In this document: positions 49,439 to 61,790 of the stretch, piece after piece
Layout: the number at the start of each line of letters is the position of its first letter
Position numbering within the stretch: the first letter of the stretch is position 1
From: Areca catechu
Taxonomy: Eukaryota; Streptophyta; Magnoliopsida; Arecales; Arecaceae
Reading direction: 5' to 3'
DNA length: 64,000 bases
NCBI GenBank assembly: GCA_021397845.1
Contig: CM038050.1
Span: forward strand, 13,706,471-13,770,470
Made by a program: the position numbers and the translations under genes
The notes under the pieces: model-generated
Databases searched by the model: none
Seen by the model: the letters and a program-made list of their open reading frames with translations, nothing else
Told to the model about the DNA's origin: nothing

Positions 49439-51954
49439 CTATAATTCAGATAGATGACAAAAGTTCAGACTGTGAACAAAGTGTAGATTTAAAGACCAAA
49501 TCAAAGCTAACCAGACAACCAAAAAAAAGAACATGAACAACTGTTAAAAAAAACAGACATACCATATCAATTTTCCCAACCATAGCTGAATCTGCCTCAT
49601 CATCCACCTAAGACAAGCAACAAGACCTTGATTTACAAATCACAGGATTCTCAATTTCAGAAGAAAGAAAGCTCATCATGATTGCACATTCATTTGACAA
49701 AAATTCATTCCAGAATATGACCTAAGAGCAATATATGATAAGTAACAGAATATACCACCATCCTTTTTCAAAAAAAAAAGAAAGAAAAGAAAAGAAAAAA
49801 AAGAATACACTTGCCTTTTGTCTGTCTGTGTCATGTTGTAAGCATCGGATTGTAGCACCAAGAGCAAAATGTAGCAATACAATTTTTGTAAAGGTTCAAT
49901 TTTCCAAATCAAGAAGAGATAGGCATTAAAGAGAAGAGATAGGCATTAAAGAGAAGAGATAGGCATTAAAGAGAGTAGGCAAGCTGATTTCCCAAATTAA
50001 CATCAAAATTCATCATTTTTTCTTCGGAGGGTAAACATATATTAGTTGTAAATACTGGAATTTAAGGCTGGAAAGAAATTAAAGACTTGCATTTCCAAGA
50101 ACAAAACTATCATTTTTTTATATTAGAAGAACCTCCATGCAGTGCAAACTTGAATATCTAATTTCCAACTATTATGAAAACATTGTTAGATATTTTCAGG
50201 CAAGATAGAAAATAATATATCATAATGCAGTGAGACCTAAGGCAGAAGAAGAAAAGAAGTCGGTCTTTGTTAACTATTGGTCAAAGAGCTATTTGGACAA
50301 TCACTGAATTATGGTAGATAGAAAAGTTTTCCACTTTTTCCTTGATTACAGTGCATCTCTGCACAACTTGTTAACGCTGAACTGTAGTTAGGTTGAGATG
50401 TAGCTCTGAATTACCTTTGACATATTTTCACTCTCTTTCAGTAAAATGTTGTGGTAAGCTGTATTCACCTTTTCAGCTTGACTGACATATTGATACCTCT
50501 CCTGAGAAATATGAACCAGTTTGATTCTTCAGTCCCAGAAAACAACTTGTAGAAAAGAAAAATTACCTTAATAAGTCTTACTTCTGGAGACATGCTTTTC
50601 CATTTGTCAAATCCTATTCGATTAATTTCAATCAAAGTTTGATCCTTGCACTTCTCCCTGAAACTTTCCCTGAAAAAGCAGCACAAGCTGAAGAAGTGAA
50701 CACAGCCACAAAATTATATAATCATTGGATACACTCAGCATATCCTATGCCGACAAAGAAACATCTACCAGCCTTCCAAAGAAAAGAATGACAACTCAGC
50801 ATGGTAACACATAAAATCACCAGAGAAGTTCTATAAATTCTGCATCGATTTTGTCAAAGCACTCAGACAGCAACTATGTTCATTCACAAAACCACCATTT
50901 TTCACACTTCGTAGATCGGTTTCTAAACTGATATCGTGACAACCATTAATGTTCTCATATAAGCATCATAATAACAAAAAAAAAGCACATCTTTTCTAAT
51001 GATACAAAAGTCCCAGCACCAGAACTTTTCTTGACAGGAATGGTGGTTGTTTACCTGATTTTGCATGGGAGAAAGAATAAACAACATGGGATGATATTTT
51101 GAAATTTTGATGCATGACTACAGATGCATCACCCAGTTTCTGGTTAAATAGGCCCCACATAAACGACAAATGATTGGATATTTGCTTAAAAATCACAAAT
51201 AATGAGAACTTTAAGTCATGATGTTACAAGGGCCCCCCTAAATGAATGAAAATATAGGATTCCTGAAAAATTTAATGGTTGAGCATGCATTAATATTTCC
51301 AAACTAACAAAAACTTTTCAATGCCCTTTCATTTATCTTAAAAGTTCACCTACTAATCGAACAGCTGAGTACTTAAACAGAACCATGCATGGCAATGCTC
51401 AGAGATAATACAAGCATCAAAATAATCCAAAAGATGAGGTAGACACCATACAAAATACAGAGCAACGCAACACAAATCAGCATAAATGGCCCATAAACAT
51501 TAAACTTCAATGGGAAACTAGGACCACAGTAATGAGCATATCTGATTACAAACACCGGACATAGATAAAATCCAAATGGGGCAGGAACGAGACAGAGAGG
51601 TAAAACAAGATGCTCTACATAAAGCAGCAAAAAGGAGATCTCGGCTGGTCTTGAAAGCTTGACGGTTCCTTCCCGACTTTGCTTCTCTTTTGCCGGCCAT
51701 TACCCCCGCATTCGTGCATGTCCAAGAGAGCAACCGAAACCGAAGCACCACAATGTTCGCTGCCAGAACCAAACATTAGCATAATGCAGGACAAATTTTG
51801 TGATTCTTGTAATGGAGAGAGAGATTTAGAGCAGAGAAAGAGAACTCGTAGAAGAAATCAAGGAGGAAAACTTTCACCATTTGAGAAAGGCGCTTCCATC
51901 GGGGGCACGGCAAAGGGCGTGGACTCGCTTTCTAGCTCTCGACCCATTCGCCAT
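49334..51954 (-). CDS. Small HMG-box DNA-binding protein (gene span, six exons)
   Basis: Exons: 51954-51878, 51759-51619, 50669-50582, 50501-50415, 49607-49563, 49438-49334. The joined frame is 543 nt, 180 residues plus TGA. It begins MANGSRARKRVHALCRAPDG, then has a Cys-x2-Cys...His-x3-Cys patch (KCEHCGASVSVALLDMHEC) typical of one group of plant HMGB-like proteins. It continues into a single HMG box (PRSPFCCFMESFREKCKD; IGFDKWKSMSPEERYQYVSQ; AEKVNTAYHNIL) and an acidic tail (VDDEADSAMVGKID; SSDYEDSFGSF). From memory it is closest to small Arabidopsis HMG-box proteins of the At5g05330 kind. Expected to be nuclear and to bind or bend DNA. The last 14 codons are a microsatellite coding Ser-Leu repeats. 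Internal phases (2, 2, 0, 0, 0) all agree. Confidence 0.88.
49336..49378. repeat. (AG)n microsatellite, 43 bp, in coding sequence
   Basis: Uninterrupted AG tract on the plus strand, TC on the coding strand of the HMG-box gene. Confidence 0.97.
49563..49607 (-). CDS. HMG-box gene exon 5
   Basis: Acceptor cttag|GTGGAT, donor ATG|gtatgt, 15 codons: VDDEADSAMVGKIDM, acidic tail. Confidence 0.88.
49914..49976. repeat. 20-bp tandem repeat, three copies
   Basis: Unit gaagagataggcattaaaga, three perfect copies, in intron 4 of the HMG-box gene. Confidence 0.9.
50415..50501 (-). CDS. HMG-box gene exon 4
   Basis: Acceptor tctcag|GAGAGG, donor AAG|gtaatt, 29 codons: ERYQYVSQAEKVNTAYHNIL and LKESENMSK, the last HMG helix. 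An internal AAG|gtgaat could be an alternative donor. Confidence 0.88.
50582..50669 (-). CDS. HMG-box gene exon 3
   Basis: Acceptor tttcag|GGAAAG, donor GAA|gtaaga. Encodes ESFREKCKDQTLIEINRIGF and DKWKSMSPE, the central helices of the HMG box with the conserved Trp-Lys. Confidence 0.92.
51619..51759 (-). CDS. HMG-box gene exon 2 (zinc-binding patch, start of HMG box)
   Basis: Acceptor ctggcag|CGAACA, donor TTTAT|gtagag. Encodes the Cys/His patch EHCGASVSVALLDMHECGG, a basic stretch (GRQKRSKVGK) and PRSPFCCFM, where the HMG box begins. Confidence 0.85.
51878..51954 (-). CDS. HMG-box gene exon 1
   Basis: ATG then MANGSRARKRVHALCRAPDG and SAFLK plus TG. Donor AAATG|gtgaaa; the split codon becomes Cys with exon 2. 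Other frames through this stretch are closed soon or do not join. Confidence 0.85.
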
Positions 51955-53269
51955 TGATGGTTTGCAGTCGGAGTCCTCCAATTCCACTTCTTAAAACAAT
52001 AGAGATATTTAAAAAAGAAAAAATATATACCACTCGAAATTTTACTAAGAGCAGCAAAAAGGTTCCGATTTAATTAAAGGCGCGCGCTATTAAAATTCGA
52101 AGCACCGGATGCAGCGCCCTTTCAATTTTACTTTCGGGCGATTTTTAAAGTTCGCCCGAATTGGATATCGGACGAAGCCGCGGGTAATTTACGGTCCTGG
52201 CTCACCGTACCGCGATGCGTCGGCGGGGCCGGCGTCGCTGGCCCCGGAAACGGCGATGAGGGGACGCTTTTTCTCGGGTGTGGAGTCTTCGCTGGTGGGA
52301 TGTGATGGGGTCGCATCGCATCTAGAGCCTTTGGTTCCACGAAAATATCCACCGTGGCTGATTCCCATTCTTCATAAATAATAAATAAAGAAATAAATAT
52401 TTTTTTCTCGTTACTACAAATCGCTGGGCAATGCGCAGCAGCCGACCAGTTGCCGATGAGGTTTTACGTAAGAGTAAATCTTTGTGCATCGCGTGCGATG
52501 CAAGAAATTATGTGGCCTGTATAATTATTTTTATTGATACATATTAATTTTATATTATTTAATGGAATGGGATGGAAGTCTATATTATTGGGATTATATA
52601 ATTTAAATATCATCTATGGTCATTTCAAATATGAAAATTAATTTTTTTAAAAATTTTTATTTTTTAAAAGATAATATGTACTTTTGAGTGGAAATTTTTT
52701 TTACAGATGAAAAAATTCAAATCAAAATTATTTATTCTTCTTTTGCAAACAAAAAAAAATCGGACAAAGTGACATCCTAAAATTTTTTTAATTATTTTTG
52801 CCTACCCACCAATATCAAACTCTCATTTTCTCATATTTTTTTATTTTTTCTCTTTTCTTTGAAATTCGAGTAGCTACGGGTAAGCTGGAAGCGTTTCTTC
52901 TTCTACAAACAGAAAAAAAGAAGGGATTAGCGACACATCAAAAGTGTTCTCCATTTTTGTGTTTTATCCTTTCTCTTTAGTGATCGAGTAACTGCTGGTG
53001 AGCTGGAAATTCTCGAGCATACCACGAAAAATACGTCTTCAAAATCTTGAATTAATGGAGAAAAGTAGTTTCGTATTTCAACACAAACGGCGAACACAAA
53101 AATATCGTAAGAAGAAAATGCATATAAAGGAACGAAGCACTACACTTATTGTTTATTCAAGAGACGATGAAACCCCTTTAAGTTTCCTACCAAAAGAAGT
53201 TACGGAACCAAAAATATGTAAGGAAATTATACATTTTAATACAAATATTTGAAATTTTAGTCTATATAG
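51955..53269. other. Upstream region of the HMG-box gene
   Basis: Holds the HMG-box promoter and 5' UTR. A GC-rich island at about 52080-52370 lies next to it; a 90-codon plus-strand frame there has no recognisable motif and is more likely promoter-proximal GC-rich DNA. The remainder is AT-rich without a gene. Confidence 0.45.
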
Positions 53270-53279
53270 GGGTGTCATG

Positions 53280-55900
53280 ATATATTTGTCAAAAATATTA
53301 AGTCTTCGTAGTATAAAATTATGACATCATGCACAGTTTCATGATACCATAGTTCATAATTTACGACATCTAATTTTAAAAGTTACGACACCCTAGTTAA
53401 AAATTTTGACACCCATGCACAAAATGTAAAATAAAACTTTTTAACCACTTCTTCATGTAATAAATGTCATCCATGACTTTGTTTATGACTTCCAGAGTAT
53501 CATAAAATGCCACAGATGTTATAAGATTAATCAAATAACCCGAAACAGTATTACGATATCCAAGTTCAAAAGCTACGACACCCTAATTAAAAAACTACGA
53601 CATCCATGCAAAAATATAAAATAAAACTTTATAACCCCTTCTACCTGTAATATATATCATTTATGCCTTGGTTTATGACTTCCAAAATGTCAAAAAATAA
53701 AACTTTCTAACCCCTTCTACCTGTAATATATATCATTTATGCCTTGGTTTATGACTTCCAAAATGTCAAAAAATAAAACTTTCTAACCCCTTCTACCTGT
53801 AATATATATCATTTATGCCTTGGTTTATGACTTCCAAAATGTCAAAAAATAAAACTTTCTAACCCCTTCTACCTGTAATATATATCATTTATGCCTTGGT
53901 TTATGACTTCCAAAATGTAAAAAATTGCTACGGATGCTATAAGTTAATCAAATATGTCGAAATAGTATTATGACACATCAGTTTAAAAGTTACAACACCC
54001 TAGTTAAAAAACTACGACATCCATGTATAAAATATAAAATAAAACTTTCTAACCCCTTCTACCTATAATATATATCATCCGTGGCTTGGTTTATGACTCC
54101 CAGAGTGTCAAAAAATGCTATGATGCCAAAAGATTACCCATATATGCTGAAATAGTATTACGACATCCTAATTTAAAAATTATGACACCTTAGTTAGAAA
54201 ACTACGATATTCATGCATAAAATATAAAATAAAAGTTTCTAACCCCTTCTACCTATAATACATGTTATCCAAGACTTGGTTTATGACTCCTGGAATGTCA
54301 GGAAATGCCATGAATACTATAAGATTACTAAAATAGGCCGAAATAGTATTACGACACCCCGGTTTAAAAACTACGACATCCTAGTTAAAAAACTATGACA
54401 CCTATGCACAAAATGTAAAATAAATGTTTTTAACCTCTTCTACCTATAATACATATCATCCGTGGCTTGGTTTATGACTCCCAGAGTGTCATAAAATACC
54501 ATGGATGCTAGAAGATTATCAAATAGGCCGAAACAATATTACGACATCTCAGTTTAAAAGCTACAACACCCTGGAAAAAAAACTATGACACTTATATATA
54601 ATGTAAAATAAAAGTTTATAACCCCTTCTACCAGTAATACATGTCATCCGTGGCTTGGTTTATGACTCTCAAAGTATCATAAAATTCCATGGATGCTAAA
54701 AGATTACTCAAATAGATCGAAACAGTATTATGACACTCCAATTTAAAAGCTACAACATCCTAGTTAAAAAACTACGAAATCCATGCACAAAATATAAAAT
54801 AAAACTTTCTAACCCCTTCTACCTGCAATACATGTCATCCGTGGCTAGGTTTATGACTCTCAGAGTATCAAAAATTATCACGAATGCTATAAGATTAATC
54901 AAATAGCCCGAAATAGTATCATGATATCCCAGTTTAAAAGTTATGACACTCTAGTTAAAAAACTACAATACCTATACACAAAATATAAAATAAAATTTTC
55001 GAATCCTTTCTACTTGTAATACATGTCACCGTGACTTGGTTTATGACTCCCAGAGTGTCATAAAATACCACGAATGCTGGAAGATTACTCAAATATACTG
55101 AAACAGTATTACGATATTTTAATTTAAAAACTATGACATCCTAGTTAAAAAACTACAATATCCATGTATAAAATATAAAATAAAAGTTTATAATCCCTTC
55201 TACCTATAATACATGTCATTCGTGGCTTGGTTTATGACTGCCAGAGTATCATAAAATACCACGGATGCTAGAAGATTACTTAAATAGACCGAAATAGTAT
55301 TACGACATCCCAGTTTAAAAATTACAATATCCTAGTTAAAAAACTATGACATCGATGCACAAAATATAAAATAAAATTTTTTAACTTCTTATACCTGTAA
55401 TACATGACATCCATGGCTTGATTTATGACTCATAGAGTATCATAAATTGTCACGAATGCTATAAGATTAATCAAAATAGCCCAAAACAGTATTACGACAT
55501 CTCAATTTAAAAACTATGATATCCTAGTTAAAAAACTATGATACCCATGCACAAAATATAAAATAAAACTTTTTAACCTCTTCTACCTATAATACATGTA
55601 AAACCATGATATCGTAGTTAATAAACTACGATATCCTACTTAAGAAATTACAATACCCTTGCAAAAAGTATAAAATAAAAGTTTCTAACCTCTTCTGCCT
55701 GTAATACATATCACTTGTGATCTGAATTAAAACTCTTAGAATCTCATGATGACACCCTCCATGTCATAACAAGCCAGTGTAAAAAGAATTAAGAGTAATT
55801 AAGTCCAAAACATGATTATGACATCATAGTTCAGGATTTATGACATCCTACTTCAAATATTATGATACCTTGTACATATTTAAGCTGGGATGACTTACAT
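53280..55900 (+). repeat. Left arm: ~190-bp tandem units
   Basis: About ten diverged units. The landmark ggcttggtttatgactcccag recurs near 54080, 54277, 54470, 54656, 54846, 55038, 55226 and 55418. Each unit also holds several short blocks of the form (c/t)acgacatcc-agttaaaaaacta. Confidence 0.88.
53641..53916 (+). repeat. 76-bp perfect tandem repeat inside the left arm
   Basis: Copies begin with ctacctgtaatatatatc at 53641, 53717, 53793 and 53869. The first three are identical and the fourth starts to differ only near its end. This is much more uniform than the surrounding ~190-bp units. Confidence 0.95.
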
Positions 55901-56044
55901 TTTTTATAATAGTTAGTTAGAATTTATTATTTCATAACTAATATTTATTTTTTACTTATGTTTCAGGTGATCTTACAATTATTCAACTACCTAATGTGAA
56001 GGCTTTGTAACTATTTAAAAACTGTTGCAAGGCGGTAGTGTACA

Positions 56045-58372
56045 TTAAAAAAGTGTGGAAGATGGGTTTTTCTAATCTTCATTTAGAAATCATCCAGAAG
56101 ATTTCATTCGGTGCCTTCGTCGATATGCAGCGTTCGTAGTTGACGGGCGACTTCTAGCTGATATTATTAGATGTTACAAGGGATGTGACGAGTTTATTTT
56201 TTATGGCAGGGTACTTACATTCAGCATCAAAGATGTGGTCCTGATTTTGGGTCTATCATGCCATGAAAACAAGATTGCAATGGAAGGCCAAGATAAAAAG
56301 AGCAGGTTATTCCGAAGATTTGGTAAGGAATTAAATCTTCAAAATAAAAGGCTGGAGAAGTTGATAGTGCAACTTCATTCGTCAAACATACAAGAGGATG
56401 TTGAGGACATCGTAAGACTTTGGATTGCATACATGTTTAGATTATTTTTATCTCTAAAGTCAAATCAAGCTTGTCCAAGATATATCATCCCTTACTTGGA
56501 TGATTTATCTTAGCTAGGACAAATCGACTGGGCTTCCACAATAAAGGAGTTGACTATTATGGCTCTCCCAGATGTTGCTGCTTGCTTGAGATATGAGAAG
56601 CCAGTCCAATCTAAGAGAAGTGACAAGGATAGGAGGCAGCCAACCCTGTTTGGATGTTCAGCTGCTCTAATGGTAAAGATCATCAATATGAAGCAAAAAT
56701 ATAATTACATTTATTTTAAATCTTCCATATCTTTAAAGTACATGATTATTATGTACAGGTTTGGTTCCTCGAGCATAGCACATTAAGAGCTCCAGCACAC
56801 CCTAATAAGCTACCTAGACTATTGAAGTGGTATGATAGCCAGTCGAAGACAGAATGTTCAGCTTGCTAACATGCAGCCTCATGAGTTGGTAAGATAATCC
56901 ATTATATTAAAAACGTAATGAATAAAAAATTATTATCATTAATATAAAGGTAATTTATTATTATTCTTAGCTTGCAGTTGGAGGGAGCTATTGAGCCTAT
57001 GATAACGGAATGGTGGCTTATCACTAAAAAATAGTAACATCCTTGGAACCCGAAAATAGTTGTGCAAGCCGCACACAGTTAAAGAATGACGTATAAGATA
57101 TAAAGAAGAGGCTTACCATAGTTAAAACCCTCCTTAGTTCATTGCTAAAAAGGATAGCAATACCAATAAAGAAGGGCACAAAGGGATGGATAGAGATGAT
57201 ATAAAGGAGAAGGTGGAAATAATGAGACAAGATCAACCTAGGATGGTGGAAAAAAATTATGATACCTCTATGATTGAGGTTGAACATAGGATAGAGTAAA
57301 AATTGAAGAACACCCCTATGACTAAGGATGCTGAGGGGGTTAAAGAAAAATCTCTGGTTCCTTCACTTATCAAGAGGGTGAAAAACTAACCTAGATTGTG
57401 GAAGGCCTTACAAATGATAGCAGATTCAACTTTTGAAATATGCCAACCTAAAAAAAGATAAAGATAGTGGGCACATCTCTGTCTAATGAATCAAATTTGA
57501 ATCTACAATTTGAAAATGATAAAAATTTGATCAAAACCTTAAAAAAAAAAAAGATCAACTCGTAAGTGATATCTATTTTTTTTATCATGCATGCTACTTT
57601 ATAGTCCAAAATGTATAATATCCTTTATATTTATTAATTTTAGAGAGGTTATCTATACCAATAAATTTGGAGGCACTATTACAAGGAGAAATGCTTTTGA
57701 TCTCCTTAACAATGATATGATAGTTAATGATGTAAGTAATAGAGTATTACTTTATTTTGTTGCAATTCTTTATGTATATTATGATATATTTTTTAATAAT
57801 TCTTATATTGATTTTCAGAATTATATGAAATCATGTTAATTTTAATTAATCAGTTTATATTGCATTGCCAGATAATTGATGCCGGACAGGAGTTTATTAG
57901 AAATAATTGGATAGAACATCCGGATAGATATCATAAGTACATCATTGCACCTATAATGATCTCTAGCATGTGTCTAACATCAGTATCACCATTTCAAGAA
58001 CTTGTTGGAACAACCGGGACTATAATATTTGATGGAGTTAGTAATCAAGATAAGAAGGAATTTTGATTTCTATTCACTATCATCAACTCAGACAATTCAC
58101 ACTGGCACCTGGTTGCGGTTGACATGCAAAGAAAGGTATTGATGCATCTGAATTTCATAAAATATAATTCCAGGTACAAAGCGAATGCAAGAAAGTGGCA
58201 CAATATACTCGGGCCAATGTCTCATATATTTTGTGACAATGAAGATGTGAAGAATTGGTCAATTTTAGAGATTGCTGAATGCCCTTCTCAACCTGCAGGA
58301 TCACTAGACGGTAGATTGTATTGCTTGAAATATATGGAATTCCTTGCTCGCAGGGATAAGCCTGATCATTGA
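56045..58372 (+). pseudogene. Ulp1-type protease transposon protein, decayed
   Basis: N-terminal domain at about 56140-56880, crossing one stop: CDEFIFYGRVLTFSIKDVVL, RYIIPYLDDLS, LPDVAACLRYEK and, after an intron-like gap, VWFLEHSTLRAPAHP. This is the plant transposon domain (DUF1985-like) found with Ulp1. The protease part at 57870-58372 has SHWHLVAVDMQ (His), then CPSQPAGSLDGRLYCLKYME, where a family member would have Gln...Asp-Cys-Gly. Here Cys is replaced by Gly, and Asn stands at the usual Asp position (MHLNFIK). Stops at about 56514, 56868 and 58064 confirm decay. Normal members cleave SUMO-like substrates or serve transposition; this copy cannot. Confidence 0.75.
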
Positions 58373-58689
58373 GATTTCATAGAAAAAGATATCAGTGTCT
58401 ACCGGCACCAATTAGTAGCAAGATTATTGAGAAAGAACCTCAATTAGAAAATTGATAGTATTGTTAAAATTTAGCATGTAAAAGTAATTTTCTTTAAATT
58501 TACTTATTTTGTTCAATTCATGTACTTTTGTAATATGTTACAGAAATTTGTAAGTCAATTGATGTTATATTTTTCAGCATCATTCCAAAAGAAAAATTAT
58601 GTAATTTATTCAAATAGTAGTGTTATAAATATCATTTTCTCATTACATTAATTTTTTATATTTTAGATGTTATATTTACTTACAGAATG

Positions 58690-59410
58690 TCAAATTTCTT
58701 CATTGATGTGATGATATTATAAAAAAATATTATATTTCTTAATAGGGTGTCATAGTTTTTTAATTGGAATATCATAACTATAGATATAGGATGTCATAAT
58801 CATGTTTCAGCATTTACTTAAACTTTATTTTTTAGAAATCTATCATGATATTGTAAGAGTTTTAATTTAAATCACAGGTGATATATATTACAGGCAAAAG
58901 AAGTTAGAAACTTTGATTTTATATTTTCTGCAAGGACGTCGTAGTTTTTTAACTAGGATATCGTAGCTTTTAAATTGGGATGTCATAATACTGTTTTGGC
59001 CTATTTGAGTAATCTTCTAGCATCCATGGCATTTTATGATACTCTGGGAGTCATAAACCAAGCCATGAATGACATGTATTATAAGTACAAGAGGTTAGAA
59101 ACTTTTATTTTATATTTTGTATATAAGTATCATAGTTTTTTAACCAGGATATTGTAGCTTTTAAATTGAGATATCGTAATACTGTTTCAGCCTATTTGAT
59201 AATCTTCTAGCATCCGTGGTATTTAATAACACTCTGGAAGTCATAAACCAAACCATGGATGATATGTATTACAGGTAAAAGGGGTTAGAAACTTTTATTT
59301 TATATTTTGTGCATGGATGTCGTAGTCTTTTAACTAAGATACCGTAGTTTTTAAACTAAGATGTCGTAACACTGTTTCACCCTATTTAAGTAATCTTCTA
59401 GCATCCATGG
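58690..59410 (-). repeat. Right arm: inverted ~190-bp units
   Basis: The reverse complement of the left-arm landmark (ctgggagtcataaaccaagc) occurs near 59043 and, modified, near 59228. Spacing is again about 185-190 bp. Confidence 0.88.
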
Positions 59411-59498
59411 TGATATGGCAGGATCGCTGACGTGGACTCCCTTTTGGATCTAGTTGGTGGCCGTGCTGATAGATATTGCCATGTCAGCCCCTCTCTTC

Positions 59499-59671
59499 GA
59501 GCTCCTCCACCGGGCCGCTCCCTCAAGGTTGAGCCCACCTCGATCGAAGTCGAGCTCACTCTCCTTGAGCTCCTCCACCGAGTGGCTCCCCCAAGGTCGA
59601 GCCCACCTCGATCGAAGTCGAGCTCCCTCTCTTCGAGCTCCTCCACCGGGCGGCTCCTCCGAGGTCAAGCC
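59499..59671. repeat. GC-rich 68-bp tandem array, about 2.5 copies
   Basis: Copies start with gagctcctccaccg at 59499, 59567 and 59635. The third stops at 59671, exactly where the copia LTR begins. Strong contrast in base composition with the AT-rich arm on its left. Confidence 0.9.
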
Positions 59672-61789
59672 TGTTGGGAAATGTGTCCCAAAGCCAATTT
59701 CTACTGTAGACAATTGTATATTTGATGTAATTGTATATGAATTATATTATTGAATAAAATATTTATTCTGGCAGTTCATCACTATTTCATCTTTCTGAAA
59801 TGAGTTCTTGAGTGATGAAGTCCTTAGAAATATTTGTATGTGATATAGAGAGGATATATCATATAGTCCTAAAATTATTCGCGACCAAATGATACACTTA
59901 TTTCAGGATGATAGTATATCAAGTATAGGTCGTTGTGTGCCATAGTCATTGGTTGTCCTCTTAACCAAGGAGTGTAGAGACATTGGTATGGCATGCAGAT
60001 GTTATGTTTGACATTTCATCGAACGTGACCCGTCTGTACTTTTTTCTGCCTGGAGTTTTGATATGGACGTAGTTATCCCTCAGACATGAGATCGTCATGG
60101 TAGCTTGCGAGCAACTCACTGTACTTTGGTGCTGGACTATCTAGATTTCTAATCCAGGGATGGAAGGTTTCTGGGTACAGTTAAGTACTCGTGTAGCAGT
60201 GATTGGATCAAGATGGGATTGACCCCTCCAAAGTGTTTGGAGTAGATATCTTACTGTGTTTCAATTTAGCAAAATCTTGGCCAGGGTAGTCTCTGTAATG
60301 TGTTACAGGACTTGTGAGGTTGAGATACATTGTTGATGGACTTTATGGGTTGGGCAGTTTAATCCTAAGTCTTCCTGAGCATTGAGGTCAAAGGGATTAA
60401 TTACAAGGTTTCCATATCTCCTGGTTCTTGATTGTTGCTCTGCAACTTCGACATATCCGGACGTCGGGTGTCATTGCTAGATGGCGACTTTGACTGGTAT
60501 TGAAAATGTTCCAGTGCTACCGGCTTAGTGTTGAACTTATGGGGTCACACACCATAGGGGTTTCTACTTGATCTAGTGATCGGAGAATGATTGGAAATCG
60601 TTCGTGGACTCGCAAAGAAAAAGTATTTTTTCTTTACCCAAGTGTCGACACTTGATATTCTTGAAAGTGTCGACACTTGTGTAAGTGTCGACACTTGTTG
60701 ATTTCGCAAGTGTAGACACTTGTTGATTTCGCAAGTGTAGACACTTGTTGATTTCGCAAGTGTAGACACTTGATGTCACAAAAGGTTGTGACATAAAATT
60801 TTCACTAATAGTTGGTGATGCATGGAGGTGAATTAAGTAATGTGATTATTTGATAGCCCAATTTGATTAAGCTATAAAAATCTAGAACGAATCAAATGGG
60901 ATTTGGTTCAAAATAGGTTTGGGTCCAATTGGGTTGAACCCAATGATGCACACTTGATCCAATTGATTTTAGTTATGAACTGAAATTAATTGAGACATTA
61001 ATCTGAATTTAAATAAGTTTAAATTCAGTTTTAGAGAGTTATGTAACTTCCCATGACCATAACTCCCCATAACTATCCATTACCACTCCACTATCACCCA
61101 TAACTCCCCACTCTCCCTCTCCCTCTCCATCTACATAATGGGCTGAAATGGGAGGACGAAAATAAGAGAGAATTCAGCAAAGAAATGCCGGAAAAATCAA
61201 AAGGGAAGAAAGGAAGAAACTAGGAAAGGTTCTAGTTTTGTATGGGTGTGAGATTTTTGAAAAGTATGCATATTTGTACCTAGTGATCTAGGTCTTGGGA
61301 TTGAGTGTTTGGGAAGGGTTTCAACCACTCATTCTCCACCTCTTGAGTTTCTTCATTCATTCGGAGAGTCCGGCATCGGAAGAAGAAAAAGGAGTTCTGA
61401 TCAAATCGTTCCACAACAAGCTAGCACTTGGAGTGGAAGTAGATTTTGAAAGAGCCCTGGTGTGAACCACCTGTAGAGGCCGGACACGTGTGCGGCTAAC
61501 CAAAGTTCTTCTTCCTCCTCCTGGATTTTTGGCAGCGGAGAGTGTCTCCACTTCATACGATGTATGGTTTTACATATATAGATATGTTGCTTTGAAATGT
61601 TCATAGCATGAGTTCATGATTTCATAGTTTATATTAATCGTTGATGCAAGATCTTGGGCTAAGTAGCATAGAATAATTCTAAAAGGATGCTTAGATTAAA
61701 TGTTAATCTTCTCGATCATGCTTCTGCTGCATGTTATTTTGAAAAAGTTTTAAAATAGAAAGCATGCTCGCTACTAGTTTTCCTTTTAA
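59672..61789 (+). repeat. Copia 5' LTR (~2.1 kb)
   Basis: Begins TGTTGGGAAATGTGTCCC. The right end is taken from the PBS; the expected terminal CA is not clear there (tccttttaa), so the end is approximate by a few bases. It contains a palindrome cluster and a pyrimidine-rich tract near 61100. Confidence 0.75.
60647..60776 (+). repeat. Palindrome cluster in the copia LTR
   Basis: Three perfect GTGTCGACAC cores, mostly within the longer palindrome AAGTGTCGACACTT, are followed by three copies with GTGTAGACAC at 26-bp spacing linked by gttgatttcgcaa. Confidence 0.93.
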
Positions 61790-61790
61790 T

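Larger units (their letters stand above)
53270..59410. mobile_element. Foldback-like DNA transposon with Ulp1-type protease gene
   Basis: A left arm (about 53270-55900) and a right arm (about 58690-59410) are built of the same ~190-bp repeat unit in opposite orientation. The inner margins (55735-55870 and 58740-58870) are also inverted copies of each other. Between them is a decayed plus-strand coding region with an N-terminal plant transposon domain and a C-terminal Ulp1-like protease. This design recalls Arabidopsis FARE foldback elements and Ulp1-carrying Mutator-like (Kaonashi) elements, from memory. The right arm is shorter and seems truncated where the GC-rich array begins. Exact ends and target duplication were not found. 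Confidence 0.75.

Noticed and set aside
49446..49469. Short alternative last exon (SELLSSI) of the HMG-box gene
   Set aside because: The acceptor at 49438 gives an acidic tail (YEGSSDYEDSFGSFE) that fits the protein type much better.
51372..51630. Hydrophobic minus-strand frame resembling a membrane protein
   Set aside because: It lies within intron 2 of the HMG-box gene, overlaps exon 2 in another frame and has no recognisable motif.
52109..52381. 90-codon plus-strand frame upstream of the HMG-box gene
   Set aside because: GC-rich promoter-type DNA, open on both strands, with no domain or splice support.
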